64,000 nucleotides of DNA from Acidimicrobiaceae bacterium (GTDB lineage Bacteria; Actinomycetota; Acidimicrobiia; Acidimicrobiales; RAAP-2): positions 1 to 64,000 of the forward strand of contig PKWY01000012.1 in assembly GCA_003132205.1 (NCBI GenBank), given 5' to 3'. Shown piece by piece: positions 25,749 through 34,906 of this stretch; the stretch's first letter is position 1, and the number at the start of each line of letters is the position of its first letter. The notes beneath the pieces are model-generated. The model had not been told where the DNA came from and made no database searches. It was given only the letters and a program-made list of their open reading frames with translations. The position numbers and the translations under genes are program-made.

Positions 25749-25778
25749 CGGGCCGCCGGGAAGAATCCCGCCGGCCCG
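25749..25778. terminator. Hairpin between convergent operons, possible bidirectional terminator
   Basis: A 13-bp inverted repeat with one mismatch (arms 25749-25761 and 25766-25778, loop AGAA) lies 13 bp after the phosphorylase stop and 23 bp from the mdh stop. No T-run follows on either side, so termination is plausible but unproven. Confidence 0.5.
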
Positions 25779-25800
25779 CGTCGCTATCGCCGTTAGCCCC

Positions 25801-26790
25801 TTAGATGAGTCCCAAGGCGCGGACCTCGTCGCGCTCACTGACCAACTCGTCGGTCGTGATCTTGATCCGGCCGGCCGCGAATTCGTCGATCGCGAAACCT
25901 TCCTTCACCTTCCAGTCGCCCTTGCCGTCAGAGGTCACCGGGAACCCGAAGGTGAGCCCTTCGACGACGCCGTACTCACCGTGGCTGGTGACGCCCACCG
26001 AGACGCAGTCGTCGCCGGCCGTGAGGTTCACGAGACTGACGACGGTGTCAATGGCGGCATTCGCCGCCGAGGCCGCTGAGCTGGCGCCGCGGGCCTCAAT
26101 GATCGCCGCACCGCGCTTCTGCACGGTCGTGATGAAGTCGCCGCTCAGCCAGTCGTGGTCCGAAATAACGTCGGGAACGAGCGTTGCGCCGATCGTCGCG
26201 TTCGCGAAGTCCGGGAACTGGGTGGCCGAGTGGTTCCCCCAGATCGCCAGGTTCTTGACGTCCTTCACGGGCAGGCCGGCCTTCTTCGCCAGTTGGGTCT
26301 CGGCGCGGTTCTGGTCGAGGCGCGTCATGGCGAACCAGCGATCAGCGGGGATCTCCGGGGCGTTCGAGCGCGCTATCAGGCAGTTCGTGTTGCACGGATT
26401 GCCGACCACCAACACGCGCACGTCGCTCGACGCGTTGGCGGCGATGGCGCGACCCTGCGGCTTGAAGATGCCTCCGTTGACGTTGAGCAGGTCGCCGCGC
26501 TCCATGCCGGCCTTGCGCGGGATCGAACCCACCAGCAACGCCCACGAAGTGTTCGTGAAGGCGTAGTTGAGGTCGCTCGTCGCCTCGATGCCGGAGAGCA
26601 GCGGGAAGGCGCAGTCGTCGAGCTCCATCACGACACCCTCGAGTGCCTTCATGGCCGGTTCGATTTCGAGCAACCGCAGGACTACTGGCGTGTCGGGGCC
26701 GAGCAGCTGGCCCGACGCGATGCGAAACAACAACTGGTAGCCGATCTGACCGGCGGCGCCGGTGACGGTGACGTGTACGGGGGTAGTCAT
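25801..26790 (-). CDS. mdh: Malate dehydrogenase
   Basis: The 329-residue NAD-dependent enzyme converts malate to oxaloacetate. The Rossmann motif [33 protein letters not shown] with substrate Arg residues, [12 protein letters not shown] and the catalytic [12 protein letters not shown] segment (His) are intact. It belongs to the cytosolic-type branch common in actinobacteria. It follows icd by 22 bases on the same strand. Confidence 0.96.
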   Translation of the reverse strand: MTTPVHVTVTGAAGQIGYQLLFRIASGQLLGPDTPVVLRLLEIEPAMKALEGVVMELDDCAFPLLSGIEATSDLNYAFTNTSWALLVGSIPRKAGMERGDLLNVNGGIFKPQGRAIAANASSDVRVLVVGNPCNTNCLIARSNAPEIPADRWFAMTRLDQNRAETQLAKKAGLPVKDVKNLAIWGNHSATQFPDFANATIGATLVPDVISDHDWLSGDFITTVQKRGAAIIEARGASSAASAANAAIDTVVSLVNLTAGDDCVSVGVTSHGEYGVVEGLTFGFPVTSDGKGDWKVKEGFAIDEFAAGRIKITTDELVSERDEVRALGLI

Positions 26791-26811
26791 GATGCTCCTT
26801 CTTGGATCCGC

Positions 26812-28008
26812 TTAGAGGTGGTCAACGATGGCGGAGGCGAACTCCGAACACTTGACCTCGGTGGCACCCTCCATCTGGCGCGCGAAGTCGTAGGTGACGA
26901 CCTTGTCCGCGATGGTCGCCTCGAGCGCGCGAACGATGTCCTTCGCGGCGTCGGTCCAACCGAGGTGTTCGAACATCATCACGCCCGAGAGCAGCACCGA
27001 ACCAGGATTCACCTTGTCCTGGCCCGCGTACTTCGGCGCCGTGCCGTGCGTCGCCTCGAAGATGCCGTGGCCGGTGACGTAGTTGATATTGGCACCCGGG
27101 GCGATGCCGATGCCGCCCACCTGGGCGGCCAGGGCGTCCGACATGTAGTCACCGTTCAGATTGGTGGTGGCGATGACGTCAATCTCCGAAGGTCGGGTCA
27201 GCACCTGCTGCAGCGCGATGTCCGCGATCACGTCCTTCACGAGCAACTTCGAACCGGGCTGGCCACCGCAGTCGTCCCACCCGACCGCGACGTCAGCGAA
27301 TTCGTTGCGAATGAGTTCGTAGCCCCACTTCATGAAGTAGCCCTCGGTGAACTTCTGGATGTTCCCCTTGTGCACGAGCGTGATCGACTTGCGGTCATTC
27401 TCGAGGGCGTAGTTCACGGCCGCGCGGATCAGGCGCTCCGAGTTGGCCTTCGAGATCGGCTTGATGCCGATGCTGGTCATATCGTGAAGCTCCCACCCGT
27501 AGTTCTCCTTCAGGAACGCGCGCAGCTTCTCGGCGCCCGGGGTTCCCGCCTCAAGTTCGAGGCCCGCGTAGACGTCCTCGGTGTTCTCACGGAAGATCAC
27601 CATATCCACCCGTTCCGGGTGCTTCACGGGCGAGGGCACGCCCTTGAACCAGCGCACGGGACGCAGGCACACGTAGAGGTCGAGGATCTGGCGCAGCGCC
27701 ACGTTGAGCGAGCGGAACCCGCCGCCGATGGGCGTCGTGAGGGGGCCCTTGATACCGATCAGGTACTCTCGAAAGTCAGCGATTGTCTCGTCGGGAAGCC
27801 AGTTGCCGGTCTCGTTGAAGGCCTTCTGGCCGGCGAGGACTTCCTTCCACTCGATGGTCTTGCCGTGCTTCTTGGACGCGGCGTCCAGCACCAGCTTGGC
27901 GGCGGGCCAGATGTCGACCCCGGTGCCGTCGCCCTCGATGAAGGGGATGATTGGGTTATCCGAAACATGCAATACGCCTGAGGCGCTCATTGTGATTTTG
28001 TCAGCCAT
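26812..28008 (-). CDS. icd: Isocitrate dehydrogenase (NADP+)
   Basis: This 398-residue enzyme of the Escherichia coli Icd type has [19 protein letters not shown] with the substrate-binding and phosphorylatable Ser, the [11 protein letters not shown] segment, the Lys of [14 protein letters not shown] and metal-binding aspartates. NADP+ specificity is indicated by the Lys-Tyr pair in [11 protein letters not shown] and by Tyr and Arg in VTYDFARQM. It makes 2-oxoglutarate and NADPH. It differs from the monomeric Icd and the eukaryote-like Icd of many actinobacteria. Confidence 0.95.
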   Translation of the reverse strand: MADKITMSASGVLHVSDNPIIPFIEGDGTGVDIWPAAKLVLDAASKKHGKTIEWKEVLAGQKAFNETGNWLPDETIADFREYLIGIKGPLTTPIGGGFRSLNVALRQILDLYVCLRPVRWFKGVPSPVKHPERVDMVIFRENTEDVYAGLELEAGTPGAEKLRAFLKENYGWELHDMTSIGIKPISKANSERLIRAAVNYALENDRKSITLVHKGNIQKFTEGYFMKWGYELIRNEFADVAVGWDDCGGQPGSKLLVKDVIADIALQQVLTRPSEIDVIATTNLNGDYMSDALAAQVGGIGIAPGANINYVTGHGIFEATHGTAPKYAGQDKVNPGSVLLSGVMMFEHLGWTDAAKDIVRALEATIADKVVTYDFARQMEGATEVKCSEFASAIVDHL

Positions 28009-28070
28009 GACGACATCTTACGACGAATCAAAGGGCCGACTTTTAGGGTCAAAATCCTCTAAGACCCGCC

Positions 28071-28928
28071 CTACGGCTGCGAAAAGAGTGCCCGGTGGAT
28101 CTCGCGCGTGGCCGTTGACTGGTTGAGCGTGTAGAAGTGCAGGCCGGGCGCTCGCGCCTCGAGGAGCTGTCCCCCCAGCTCGATCGCGGCCTTGATGCCC
28201 TCGGCGCGCACGGCCGGGGGTCCGCCGCGCTCGTACGCCGTCTCGAGACGTCGAACCAGAACCTCGGGTACCCGTGCGCCCATGGTCGCCATGCGCTCGA
28301 TGCCGCTGAGCGTCGTCACCGGCATGATGCCCGGCAGCACCGGCTTGGTCGATCCGAGTTCCGCGAGTTCGCCGACGAGTCGGGTCCACTCCTCCAGTTC
28401 GAAGAAGAACTGCGTGACCGCGAAGTCCGCGAGTTCGAGCTTCTGGGCGAGGTAGCGCCGGTCACTCGCGAGGTCGACCGAACGCGGGTGGCCCTGGGGA
28501 TGGGCGGCGACGCCTATCGAGAAGTCCCCCACCTCGCGCGCCAGCCGCACCAGGTCGATGGCGTGGTTGAACTCGGACGCGACGAGCGACGCGTCGTCGG
28601 GGATGTCGCCACCCAGGGCCATGACGTTCACCACGCCCGCGTCGAGGTAGTTCTTAAGGATGTCGCGCATCTCGGCGCGGCTGTGGCCCACGCAGATGAG
28701 GTGCGCCATCGCGGTGAGGCGCCCGCCTCGTTGGATCTGGGTCACGAGGTCGAACGTGCGCTGGCGCGACTCCCTCCCGCCGCGGTAGGTCACCGACACG
28801 AAGGAGGGACGGAGCGGTTCGAGTTCGTCCAGGGTCCTCGCGAGCTTCACGCTCTCTTCGTCGGACTTGGGCGGAAAGAACTCGAACGAGTGCGTAGCGC
28901 CCGAGGCAAACAGCTCGTCAATGCGCAC
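28071..28928 (-). CDS. metF: Methylenetetrahydrofolate reductase
   Basis: This 285-residue FAD-dependent enzyme reduces 5,10-methylene-THF to 5-methyl-THF for methionine synthesis. The SFEFFPPKSDE segment carries the catalytic Glu, SVTYRGG the conserved folate-site strand, and LMALGGD-type VMALGGDIPDD the flavin site. Length is typical of the bacterial enzyme. It lies four bases after the cupin gene and completes a run of folate and purine genes (purN, purH, folD, metF). Confidence 0.94.
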   Translation of the reverse strand: MRIDELFASGATHSFEFFPPKSDEESVKLARTLDELEPLRPSFVSVTYRGGRESRQRTFDLVTQIQRGGRLTAMAHLICVGHSRAEMRDILKNYLDAGVVNVMALGGDIPDDASLVASEFNHAIDLVRLAREVGDFSIGVAAHPQGHPRSVDLASDRRYLAQKLELADFAVTQFFFELEEWTRLVGELAELGSTKPVLPGIMPVTTLSGIERMATMGARVPEVLVRRLETAYERGGPPAVRAEGIKAAIELGGQLLEARAPGLHFYTLNQSTATREIHRALFSQP

Positions 28929-28932
28929 GAAT

Positions 28933-29304
28933 CTAGTCGGCCCGTCCGAAGTCGTCCTCGAGGCGCACGATGTCGTCTTCTCCGAAGTACGTGCCGTGCT
29001 GGACCTCGATGAGCACGACGGGTGTCGTACCGCGGTTCTCGCAGCGGTGCGCCTGGCCCAGGGCGATGTCGATGCTGCCGCCGGGCCTGACCTCGTGCTC
29101 GACGCCGTCGAGGACGACGGTCGCGACGCCGTTGACCACGAACCAGTGCTCCGCGCGCTTGTCGTGCTGCTGGTAGCTCAGCCGCTTCCCGGGAGCGACG
29201 ATGATCCGCTTGACCTTGTGGTCGAACATCTCGTCATCCAGCACCGTGAAATTACCCCAGGGACGTTCGTCGAACTCCCGGCCTTTGTCGTCTTTTGTCT
29301 TCAT
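28933..29304 (-). CDS. Mannose-6-phosphate isomerase type II-like cupin
   Basis: This 123-residue cupin begins RPWGNFTVLDDE and continues KRIIVAPGKRLSYQQHDKRAEHWFVVNG. This is the signature of the C-terminal isomerase domain of GDP-mannose pyrophosphorylase/phosphomannose isomerase, including metal ligands QQH, E and a later H (GQAHRCEN). As a free-standing domain it may isomerise fructose-6-P and mannose-6-P; no activity is shown for such short forms here. It overlaps folD by four bases. Confidence 0.85.
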   Translation of the reverse strand: MKTKDDKGREFDERPWGNFTVLDDEMFDHKVKRIIVAPGKRLSYQQHDKRAEHWFVVNGVATVVLDGVEHEVRPGGSIDIALGQAHRCENRGTTPVVLIEVQHGTYFGEDDIVRLEDDFGRAD

Positions 29305-30155
29305 CGCACCTTCTCAGCAGCCAATACGGCGTTACGCAACAGCATTGCACGAGTCATTGGTCCGACGCCACCGATGCGCGGCGTGATCCAACCAGCGACG
29401 TCGGCGACTTCCGGTGCGACGTCGCTCATCAGCTTCTTGCCCGACCAACTCGTTCCAGCCCCCACCACCGCGGCGCCCGGCTTCACCATGTCCGGGGTCA
29501 CGAGTCCCGCCACCCCCGCGGCGGCGACGAGGACGTCGCCGAGCCGCGTGAGGGCGGCCATGTCCTCAACTCCAGTGTGCACCACCGTCACCGCGGCGTT
29601 GCAGCCGGGCCGACGCATGGCGAGCAGCAACGCGAGCGGGCGTCCGATGGTGAGTCCCCGGCCGATGATCACGACGTGCTTTCCTTCGACCGGTACGTGG
29701 TGGGCGCCCAGGAGCTCGACGATGCCCGCAGGCGTGCACGGCAGCGGGCCGGGGGCCCCCATGACCAGGCGGCCCAGGTTGGTCGGATGAAGCCCGTCGA
29801 CGTCCTTCGCGGGGTCCACGCGCAAGAGGATCTGCTCTTCGTTGATCCCGGCCGGCAGCGGAAGCTGCACGAGGATCGAATGAACCGCGGGGTCGGCGTT
29901 CAGACGGTCGATGACCGCTTCGACATCGGCTTGGGTCGCCGTGGCGGGCAGGTGCTCGTGGAACGACGTGATACCGATCTCCTCGCAGTCCGCGAGCTTC
30001 ATCGCAACGTACTTCGCGCTCGGGCCGTCGTCGCCTACGAGCACGGTGCCGAGGCCCACCGGACGCCCGGACGCGGCGAGTCTGCGGGCGCGGTCGGCGA
30101 GCTCCATCTTGATGCGACCGCTCAGTCGCTCACCATCGAGTAGTTCTGCAGTCAT
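29301..30155 (-). CDS. folD: Bifunctional methylenetetrahydrofolate dehydrogenase/cyclohydrolase
   Basis: The 284-residue enzyme interconverts methylene-, methenyl- and formyl-THF, with NADP. Visible motifs are DGPSAKYVAMK with the catalytic YxxxK, QLPLPAGI, the KDVDGLHPTNLGRL segment and the Rossmann segment VVIIGRGLTIGRPLALLL. Its product 10-formyl-THF feeds purN and purH, which lie immediately upstream. It is seven bases from purH. Confidence 0.95.
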   Translation of the reverse strand: MTAELLDGERLSGRIKMELADRARRLAASGRPVGLGTVLVGDDGPSAKYVAMKLADCEEIGITSFHEHLPATATQADVEAVIDRLNADPAVHSILVQLPLPAGINEEQILLRVDPAKDVDGLHPTNLGRLVMGAPGPLPCTPAGIVELLGAHHVPVEGKHVVIIGRGLTIGRPLALLLAMRRPGCNAAVTVVHTGVEDMAALTRLGDVLVAAAGVAGLVTPDMVKPGAAVVGAGTSWSGKKLMSDVAPEVADVAGWITPRIGGVGPMTRAMLLRNAVLAAEKVR

Positions 30156-30162
30156 GACTCTC

Positions 30163-31704
30163 CTAGTGTCGGAAGTGACGCTCGCCAGTGAGCATCATCA
30201 CGATTCCCGCGGCGTTGGCCGCGTCAATGACCTCTTGATCGCGCACGGATCCGCCGGGTTGCACGACGGCGGTCACCCCCGCGCTCGTGAGCGACTCGAG
30301 GCCGTCGGCGAACGGGAAGAAGGCGTCCGAGGCGGCGGCGCTTCCCCGGGCGAGTTCGCCGGCCTTGGTCGTCGCGATTCCCGCCGCGACGACACGGGAC
30401 TGCTGGCCCGCGCCGACCCCCACCGCGACGCCGTCCCTCGCGATCACGATGGCGTTCGAGGTGGTGCGCGCGCAGACGCGCCACGCGACGCTGAGATCCT
30501 GGAGCTGCTGCGCCGACGGGGCGGTCTCGGTGACGCAACGCCACTGCGAAACCGGAACGAGAAGCTCGTCGGCGTTCTGCACGAGCGCGCTGTCGCCGAA
30601 GGTGCGCACGGACAACCCCAGCGGTTCGGGTGCAGGAGCGCTCAACAGGCGGGTGGCCTTTCGACGGCGCACCAGGACGGCAACCGCCTCTTCCTGGAAC
30701 GACGAGGCGACGATCACGTCGGCCTGGGGACCCGCCGCGATGAGTCCAGCCAGTTCCGAGTCAACCTCGCCGTCGACCGCGACGACGCCACCGAACGCGC
30801 TCTGGGGATCCGCGTCCAGGGCCTTTTGGAACGCGTCACCGAGCGATGAGCCAAGAGCCGCGCCCGAGGCGTTGGCGTGCTTCATGATCGCCACGGCGAA
30901 GTAGCCGGGCCAGTCGCTTCGCAGCTCGTGCACGAGCCGCCACGCCGCGTCGGCGTCGAAGATGTTCAGATAGGAAAGGGCCGAGCCGGCGTGCTGTTCG
31001 ACGCCGTCCCACCACGGCGTCGTGCCGGCCATGCGGTAGCGACCGCCGATTTGATGGGGGTTCTCGCCGTAGCGCAGGACGTTCGCGCGCTCGAGCGTCA
31101 GGTGCAGCGTCTCGGGCAGCACCTCATCGGTGGTGTTGGGCCTCTCGCCCAGCACGCCGCCTCCGTCGAGCCAGCGGACTATCTGCGCGTCGTAGGCGGC
31201 GGTGTGCGCGAAGGCCGCGCGCGCCAGCGCGTGGCGAGTCGAGTGGGAGAGCTCGCCGTTGGACTTGAGTTCGCTCAGCACCATGTCGTACTGCTCGGGG
31301 CTGGTCACCACACCCACGTGCTGGTGGTTCTTCGCCGCGGCGCGCACCATCGACGGCCCGCCGATGTCGATCAGGTCGATCGACGGGTCCGACAGGAATG
31401 GGTAGAGGTTGCACACGACGAGGTCGATGGCCTCGATGTCGTGGGCGGCGAGGGCGGCGAGGTGATCAGGCTTCGAGCGATCGGCGAGGATGGCGCCGTG
31501 GATGCGAGGGTGGAGCGTCTTCACGCGTCCGTCGAGCATTTCGGGAAAGCCCGTTACCTCCGCGACGTCGAGGTGGGCGACGCCAGCCTCGGCGAGGGCG
31601 CGCGCCGTGCCGCCCGAGGCGACCAGCTCCATCCCGAGGGCCTCGAGCCCTCGCGCGAACTCAATGAGTCCCGTCTTGTCGAACACACTCAACAACGCTC
31701 GCAT
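30163..31704 (-). CDS. purH: Bifunctional AICAR transformylase/IMP cyclohydrolase
   Basis: The 513-residue protein catalyses the last two purine steps. The N-terminal cyclohydrolase is ALLSVFDKTGLIEFARGL to about residue 190 and includes TLHPRIHGAIL. The C-terminal transformylase has RYGENPHQ and the catalytic Lys-His pair in IMKHANASGAALG. The segment after Lys-His, commonly NPCG in bacteria, is NASG here. Its start shares a base with the purN stop, so the two are coupled. Confidence 0.95.
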   Translation of the reverse strand: MRALLSVFDKTGLIEFARGLEALGMELVASGGTARALAEAGVAHLDVAEVTGFPEMLDGRVKTLHPRIHGAILADRSKPDHLAALAAHDIEAIDLVVCNLYPFLSDPSIDLIDIGGPSMVRAAAKNHQHVGVVTSPEQYDMVLSELKSNGELSHSTRHALARAAFAHTAAYDAQIVRWLDGGGVLGERPNTTDEVLPETLHLTLERANVLRYGENPHQIGGRYRMAGTTPWWDGVEQHAGSALSYLNIFDADAAWRLVHELRSDWPGYFAVAIMKHANASGAALGSSLGDAFQKALDADPQSAFGGVVAVDGEVDSELAGLIAAGPQADVIVASSFQEEAVAVLVRRRKATRLLSAPAPEPLGLSVRTFGDSALVQNADELLVPVSQWRCVTETAPSAQQLQDLSVAWRVCARTTSNAIVIARDGVAVGVGAGQQSRVVAAGIATTKAGELARGSAAASDAFFPFADGLESLTSAGVTAVVQPGGSVRDQEVIDAANAAGIVMMLTGERHFRH

Positions 31705-32324
31705 TAGTTCTCCTCTAGGGTGCCGGCGACTGAAGCTGGTTCCAAACCTTCTTCGAGCGACGCCATCACCCTACTTATCACCAACGGATAGAGCGAACGC
31801 TCGACGGTCTTGATCCGCTCGTGAAGGGCGGCCTCGTCGTCGCCCGCGAGTACCGGAACGTGACGCTGGGCGAGGATCGGACCGTTGTCGAGTTCCTCGG
31901 TCGCAATGTGCACCGTGCAGCCCGATTCAGCGACCCCGGCGGCGATGGCCTGGGCGACCGCGTGCCAGCCCTTGAAGTCCGGCAGAAGGCTCGGATGGGT
32001 GTTGAGCACCCGTCCCGGGAAGGCCTCGTGAAAGACCGCCGTCATAATGGTCCCAAAGCCGGCCATCGCTACGAGGTCGACGTCGCGCCCACGCAGCTCT
32101 TTGGCCAACTCCCGGCTGTACCCCTCGCGGTCGAAGGACTTGGAGAACCCCCCGAACGCCGACCGGTCAACGAGCAGGGACTCGATCCCGGCGTCGCTCG
32201 CGACGTCGAGTCCGCGACAGGGACGGTCCGAGGCGACGAGGGCCACCTCGATGCCCGCGCTCACCACGGCTTCGAGGATGGTGCCTGAACCAGAAACCAG
32301 TACACAGAGACGAACATGGCCCAA
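31704..32324 (-). CDS. purN: Phosphoribosylglycinamide formyltransferase
   Basis: The 206-residue GAR transformylase transfers a formyl group from 10-formyl-THF. The phosphate-binding loop LVSGSGTILEA, the catalytic NTHPSLLPDFKG (Asn and His) and the aspartate in ELDNGPIL are all present. The usual GSGTNLQA reads GSGTILEA. A TTG at 32324 fits homologue N-termini; the frame continues upstream into sucD antisense-like codons but without similarity. It begins five bases after the sucD stop. Confidence 0.9.
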   Translation of the reverse strand: MGHVRLCVLVSGSGTILEAVVSAGIEVALVASDRPCRGLDVASDAGIESLLVDRSAFGGFSKSFDREGYSRELAKELRGRDVDLVAMAGFGTIMTAVFHEAFPGRVLNTHPSLLPDFKGWHAVAQAIAAGVAESGCTVHIATEELDNGPILAQRHVPVLAGDDEAALHERIKTVERSLYPLVISRVMASLEEGLEPASVAGTLEEN

Positions 32325-32328
32325 TGCG

Positions 32329-33213
32329 TTACAGCGCCTTGACGATCTCGACCATTTTCTGACCGGCTTCGGTGGGGTTGAGGCACACGTGCACCCCGGC
32401 TTCGCGAAGCGCGTCCATCTTGGCCTGCGCGGTCCCCTTGGAGCCTGAGATGATGGCGCCGGCGTGGCCCATCTTTCGCCCCGGGGGAGCCGTGACACCG
32501 GCCACGTACGACACCACGGGCTTGGTCATGTTGTGCTTGATCCACTCGGCGGCGCGCTCCTCTTCGGAGCCGCCGATCTCGCCGATCATCATGACGGCCT
32601 TGGTTTCGGGGTCGGCCTCGAATGCGGCCAGGCAGTCGATGAAGTTGGTGCCGGGGACCGGGTCGCCACCGATGCCCACGCACGTCGTCTGGCCAATGCC
32701 CTGCTGGCTGAGTTCGTGCAGGGCCTGGTAGGTCAGGGTCCCGGAACGCGAGACGATGCCGACCGGCCCGCCCGCGAGGGCGATGTCGCCCGAGGTGATC
32801 CCGATGTTGCACTTTCCGGGCGAGATGATGCCCGGGCAGTTGGGTCCGAGGAGGCGCACGCCGGGGAACTCCTCCACCAAACGGTTGAAGACAATCGCCT
32901 CATCGTGGGCGGGTATGCCCTCGGTGATGCAGACGATGAACTTGATGCCGCCTGCGGCGGCCTCCATGATCGCGTCGGCCGCGAATTTCGGAGGCACGGA
33001 GACGAACGACGCGGTGGCGCCCGTCGCCTCGACCGCTTCCTTCACCGTGTTGAAGACGGGGATGCCGTCGACGTCGGTGCCGCCCTTGCCCGGCGTCACG
33101 CCGCCAACGATCTTGGTCCCGTAGTCGCGGTTGCGCAGCCCGTGGAACTTCCCCTGTCCTCCGGTGAGGCCCTGGACAATTACTTTGGTGTTTTCATCTA
33201 CGAAAATGCTCAT
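32329..33213 (-). CDS. sucD: Succinyl-CoA synthetase alpha subunit
   Basis: This is the 294-residue CoA-binding and phosphohistidine subunit. [12 protein letters not shown] and the [10 protein letters not shown] and [11 protein letters not shown] segments are present, and the active-site His is in [11 protein letters not shown]. It catalyses succinyl-CoA + NDP/Pi to succinate + NTP with SucC. It begins nine bases after sucC. Confidence 0.96.
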   Translation of the reverse strand: MSIFVDENTKVIVQGLTGGQGKFHGLRNRDYGTKIVGGVTPGKGGTDVDGIPVFNTVKEAVEATGATASFVSVPPKFAADAIMEAAAGGIKFIVCITEGIPAHDEAIVFNRLVEEFPGVRLLGPNCPGIISPGKCNIGITSGDIALAGGPVGIVSRSGTLTYQALHELSQQGIGQTTCVGIGGDPVPGTNFIDCLAAFEADPETKAVMMIGEIGGSEEERAAEWIKHNMTKPVVSYVAGVTAPPGRKMGHAGAIISGSKGTAQAKMDALREAGVHVCLNPTEAGQKMVEIVKAL

Positions 33214-33222
33214 GATTCTTCC

Positions 33223-34365
33223 TTAGGCGTTCGCGAAGGCCACGGCCCGGCGGGCGGCGTCCAACATGGTCGGTTCGGTGATCAACTTCTCATTGAGATG
33301 GGGCGCGAGGATTGCGCGCCCCTCGACGGCGTTGGTGCCATCGAGCCGCAGCACGATCGGCGAGCTGATGGTCACTCGCTTCAGCGCCTCGAGGACGCCC
33401 TTGGCCACCTCGTCGACGCGGGTGATGCCGCCGAAGATGTTGACGAAGATGACCTTCACTTTGGGGTCGGAGTTGATGACCTCCAACGCCGACGCCATCA
33501 CGTCGGCGTTCGCGCCGCCGCCGATGTCGAGGAAGTTCGCGGCGGACCCGCCGACCTGGTTCACGACGTCGAGCGTCGACATCGCGAGGCCGGCGCCGTT
33601 GGCGATGATGCCGACGGTTCCATCAAGTCCGATGTAGTTCAGGCCCTTCTCCTTCGCCATCTTCTCGCGGGGGTCCTCGGTCTCGGTGGCGCGGAACTCT
33701 TCCCACTCCGGGTGGCGGAACGACGCGTTCTCGTCCAGGGTCACCTTCGCGTCGAGGGCGTGCACCTTGTTGTCGGGGGTCAGGATCAGCGGATTGATCT
33801 CGGCCAGGTCGCAGTCGCCGGTCGTGTAGCAGTCGTAGAGCTTCACGAGCAGTTCGGCCGTCTGTTCGCGCGCCACCTCATCGAGCTCGGCGTCGGCGAC
33901 CCAGCGTCGGGCGGTCCCGAGATCGAGCCCTCGAACGGGATCGATCGAGAGGAAGGCGATGGCGTCGGGATTCTCCTCGGCGACCACTTCGATCTCCACC
34001 CCGCCTTGGGCGCTCAGCATCCCCAGGTGCATCTTGTTCGGACGGTCGAGGGTGAACGAGGCGTAGTACTCCTTCGCGATGTCGCTCGAGCGCTCGATCC
34101 AGAGCCGATGGACCACGTGGCCCTTGATGTCGAGGCCCAGAATATTGCCCGCGTGCAGGCGAACCTCGTCGATGTTGTCCGCGAGCTTCACGCCGCCGGC
34201 CTTGCCGCGGCCGCCGACCTTTACCTGCGCCTTCACGACTACCGGGTATCCCACGCGCTCGGCGACCGCCACGGCCTCTTCGACCGTGTCGGCGACGTCA
34301 CCGGGTGAAACCGCGATACCGAAGCGCGAGAAGTACTGCTTGCCTTGGTACTCGAAGAGATCCAT
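33223..34365 (-). CDS. sucC: Succinyl-CoA synthetase beta subunit
   Basis: The 380-residue ATP-grasp subunit has MDLFEYQGKQYF at the N-terminus, the KAQVKVGGRGKAGGVKLA nucleotide site, EINPLI and GGITRVDEVA. ATG 34365 is chosen because family members start at MDLFEYQ; a TTG three codons upstream is open. It is 49 bp downstream of the B12-binding mutase subunit, so methylmalonyl-CoA to succinyl-CoA to succinate may be linked here. Confidence 0.95.
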   Translation of the reverse strand: MDLFEYQGKQYFSRFGIAVSPGDVADTVEEAVAVAERVGYPVVVKAQVKVGGRGKAGGVKLADNIDEVRLHAGNILGLDIKGHVVHRLWIERSSDIAKEYYASFTLDRPNKMHLGMLSAQGGVEIEVVAEENPDAIAFLSIDPVRGLDLGTARRWVADAELDEVAREQTAELLVKLYDCYTTGDCDLAEINPLILTPDNKVHALDAKVTLDENASFRHPEWEEFRATETEDPREKMAKEKGLNYIGLDGTVGIIANGAGLAMSTLDVVNQVGGSAANFLDIGGGANADVMASALEVINSDPKVKVIFVNIFGGITRVDEVAKGVLEALKRVTISSPIVLRLDGTNAVEGRAILAPHLNEKLITEPTMLDAARRAVAFANA

Positions 34366-34414
34366 TGACTTCAACTTTCATTTCACTGGTAGTCAAACGA
34401 CACCATGCTTGGAA

Positions 34415-34825
34415 CTACTGCACTGCCTCTCGAGCGTCAAGCGCCGACTCGAGCCACGATCCGATCTCCGCGAGCGACGCTCCCGGCGTGAAGACCTGCG
34501 CCACGCCCTCCGCTTCGAGCGGGGCGATGTCGTCGTCGGGAATGATGCCGCCCACTATCAGGAGCACGTCCTCACGGCCGGCCGCCTTCAGCAGGTCGAC
34601 CACCCTGGGCACGAGCACCAGATGGGCCCCCGAGAGCAGGGACAGGCCCAGCGCGTCGGCGTCCTCTTGAATGACTGCCTGGACGATCTGCTCGGGCGTC
34701 TGATGAAGCCCCGTGTAGACCACCTCGAAGCCGGCGTCGCGCAGAGCCCGCGCGATGACCTTCGCGCCACGATCATGGCCGTCAAGACCAGGCTTGGCCA
34801 CCACAACTCGATATGTACGCTCCAT
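34415..34825 (-). CDS. Methylmalonyl-CoA mutase, free-standing cobalamin-binding domain
   Basis: The 136-residue protein is a complete B12-binding domain: [17 protein letters not shown] with D15-x-H17-x-x-G20 (H17 replaces the lower axial ligand of cobalamin), then the SLLSG and VGGIIP motifs. It matches the C-terminal domain of methylmalonyl-CoA mutase and its stand-alone small subunits; ethylmalonyl- or isobutyryl-type mutases are also possible. The catalytic TIM-barrel subunit is not in this window. ATG 34825 is preferred over the adjacent TTG. Confidence 0.88.
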   Translation of the reverse strand: MERTYRVVVAKPGLDGHDRGAKVIARALRDAGFEVVYTGLHQTPEQIVQAVIQEDADALGLSLLSGAHLVLVPRVVDLLKAAGREDVLLIVGGIIPDDDIAPLEAEGVAQVFTPGASLAEIGSWLESALDAREAVQ

Positions 34826-34906
34826 CAATCACTAAGCATAGAGCCCGGGAACAGCCCCGAATTTCGTGGACCGACCCCACCAAACAGCACTAGTAGCGTT
34901 CGGTAC

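Noticed and set aside
26155-27981. Plus-strand open frame of about 608 codons opposite mdh and icd
   Set aside because: It spans two opposite genes and an intergenic gap, lacks a ribosome site and has no protein-like motifs; an antisense artefact of codon bias.
28009-28070. GGGTC...GACCC repeat between icd and metF
   Set aside because: Only 5 bp arms, which is expected by chance in GC-rich DNA; no T-run and no -10/-35 pattern beside it.
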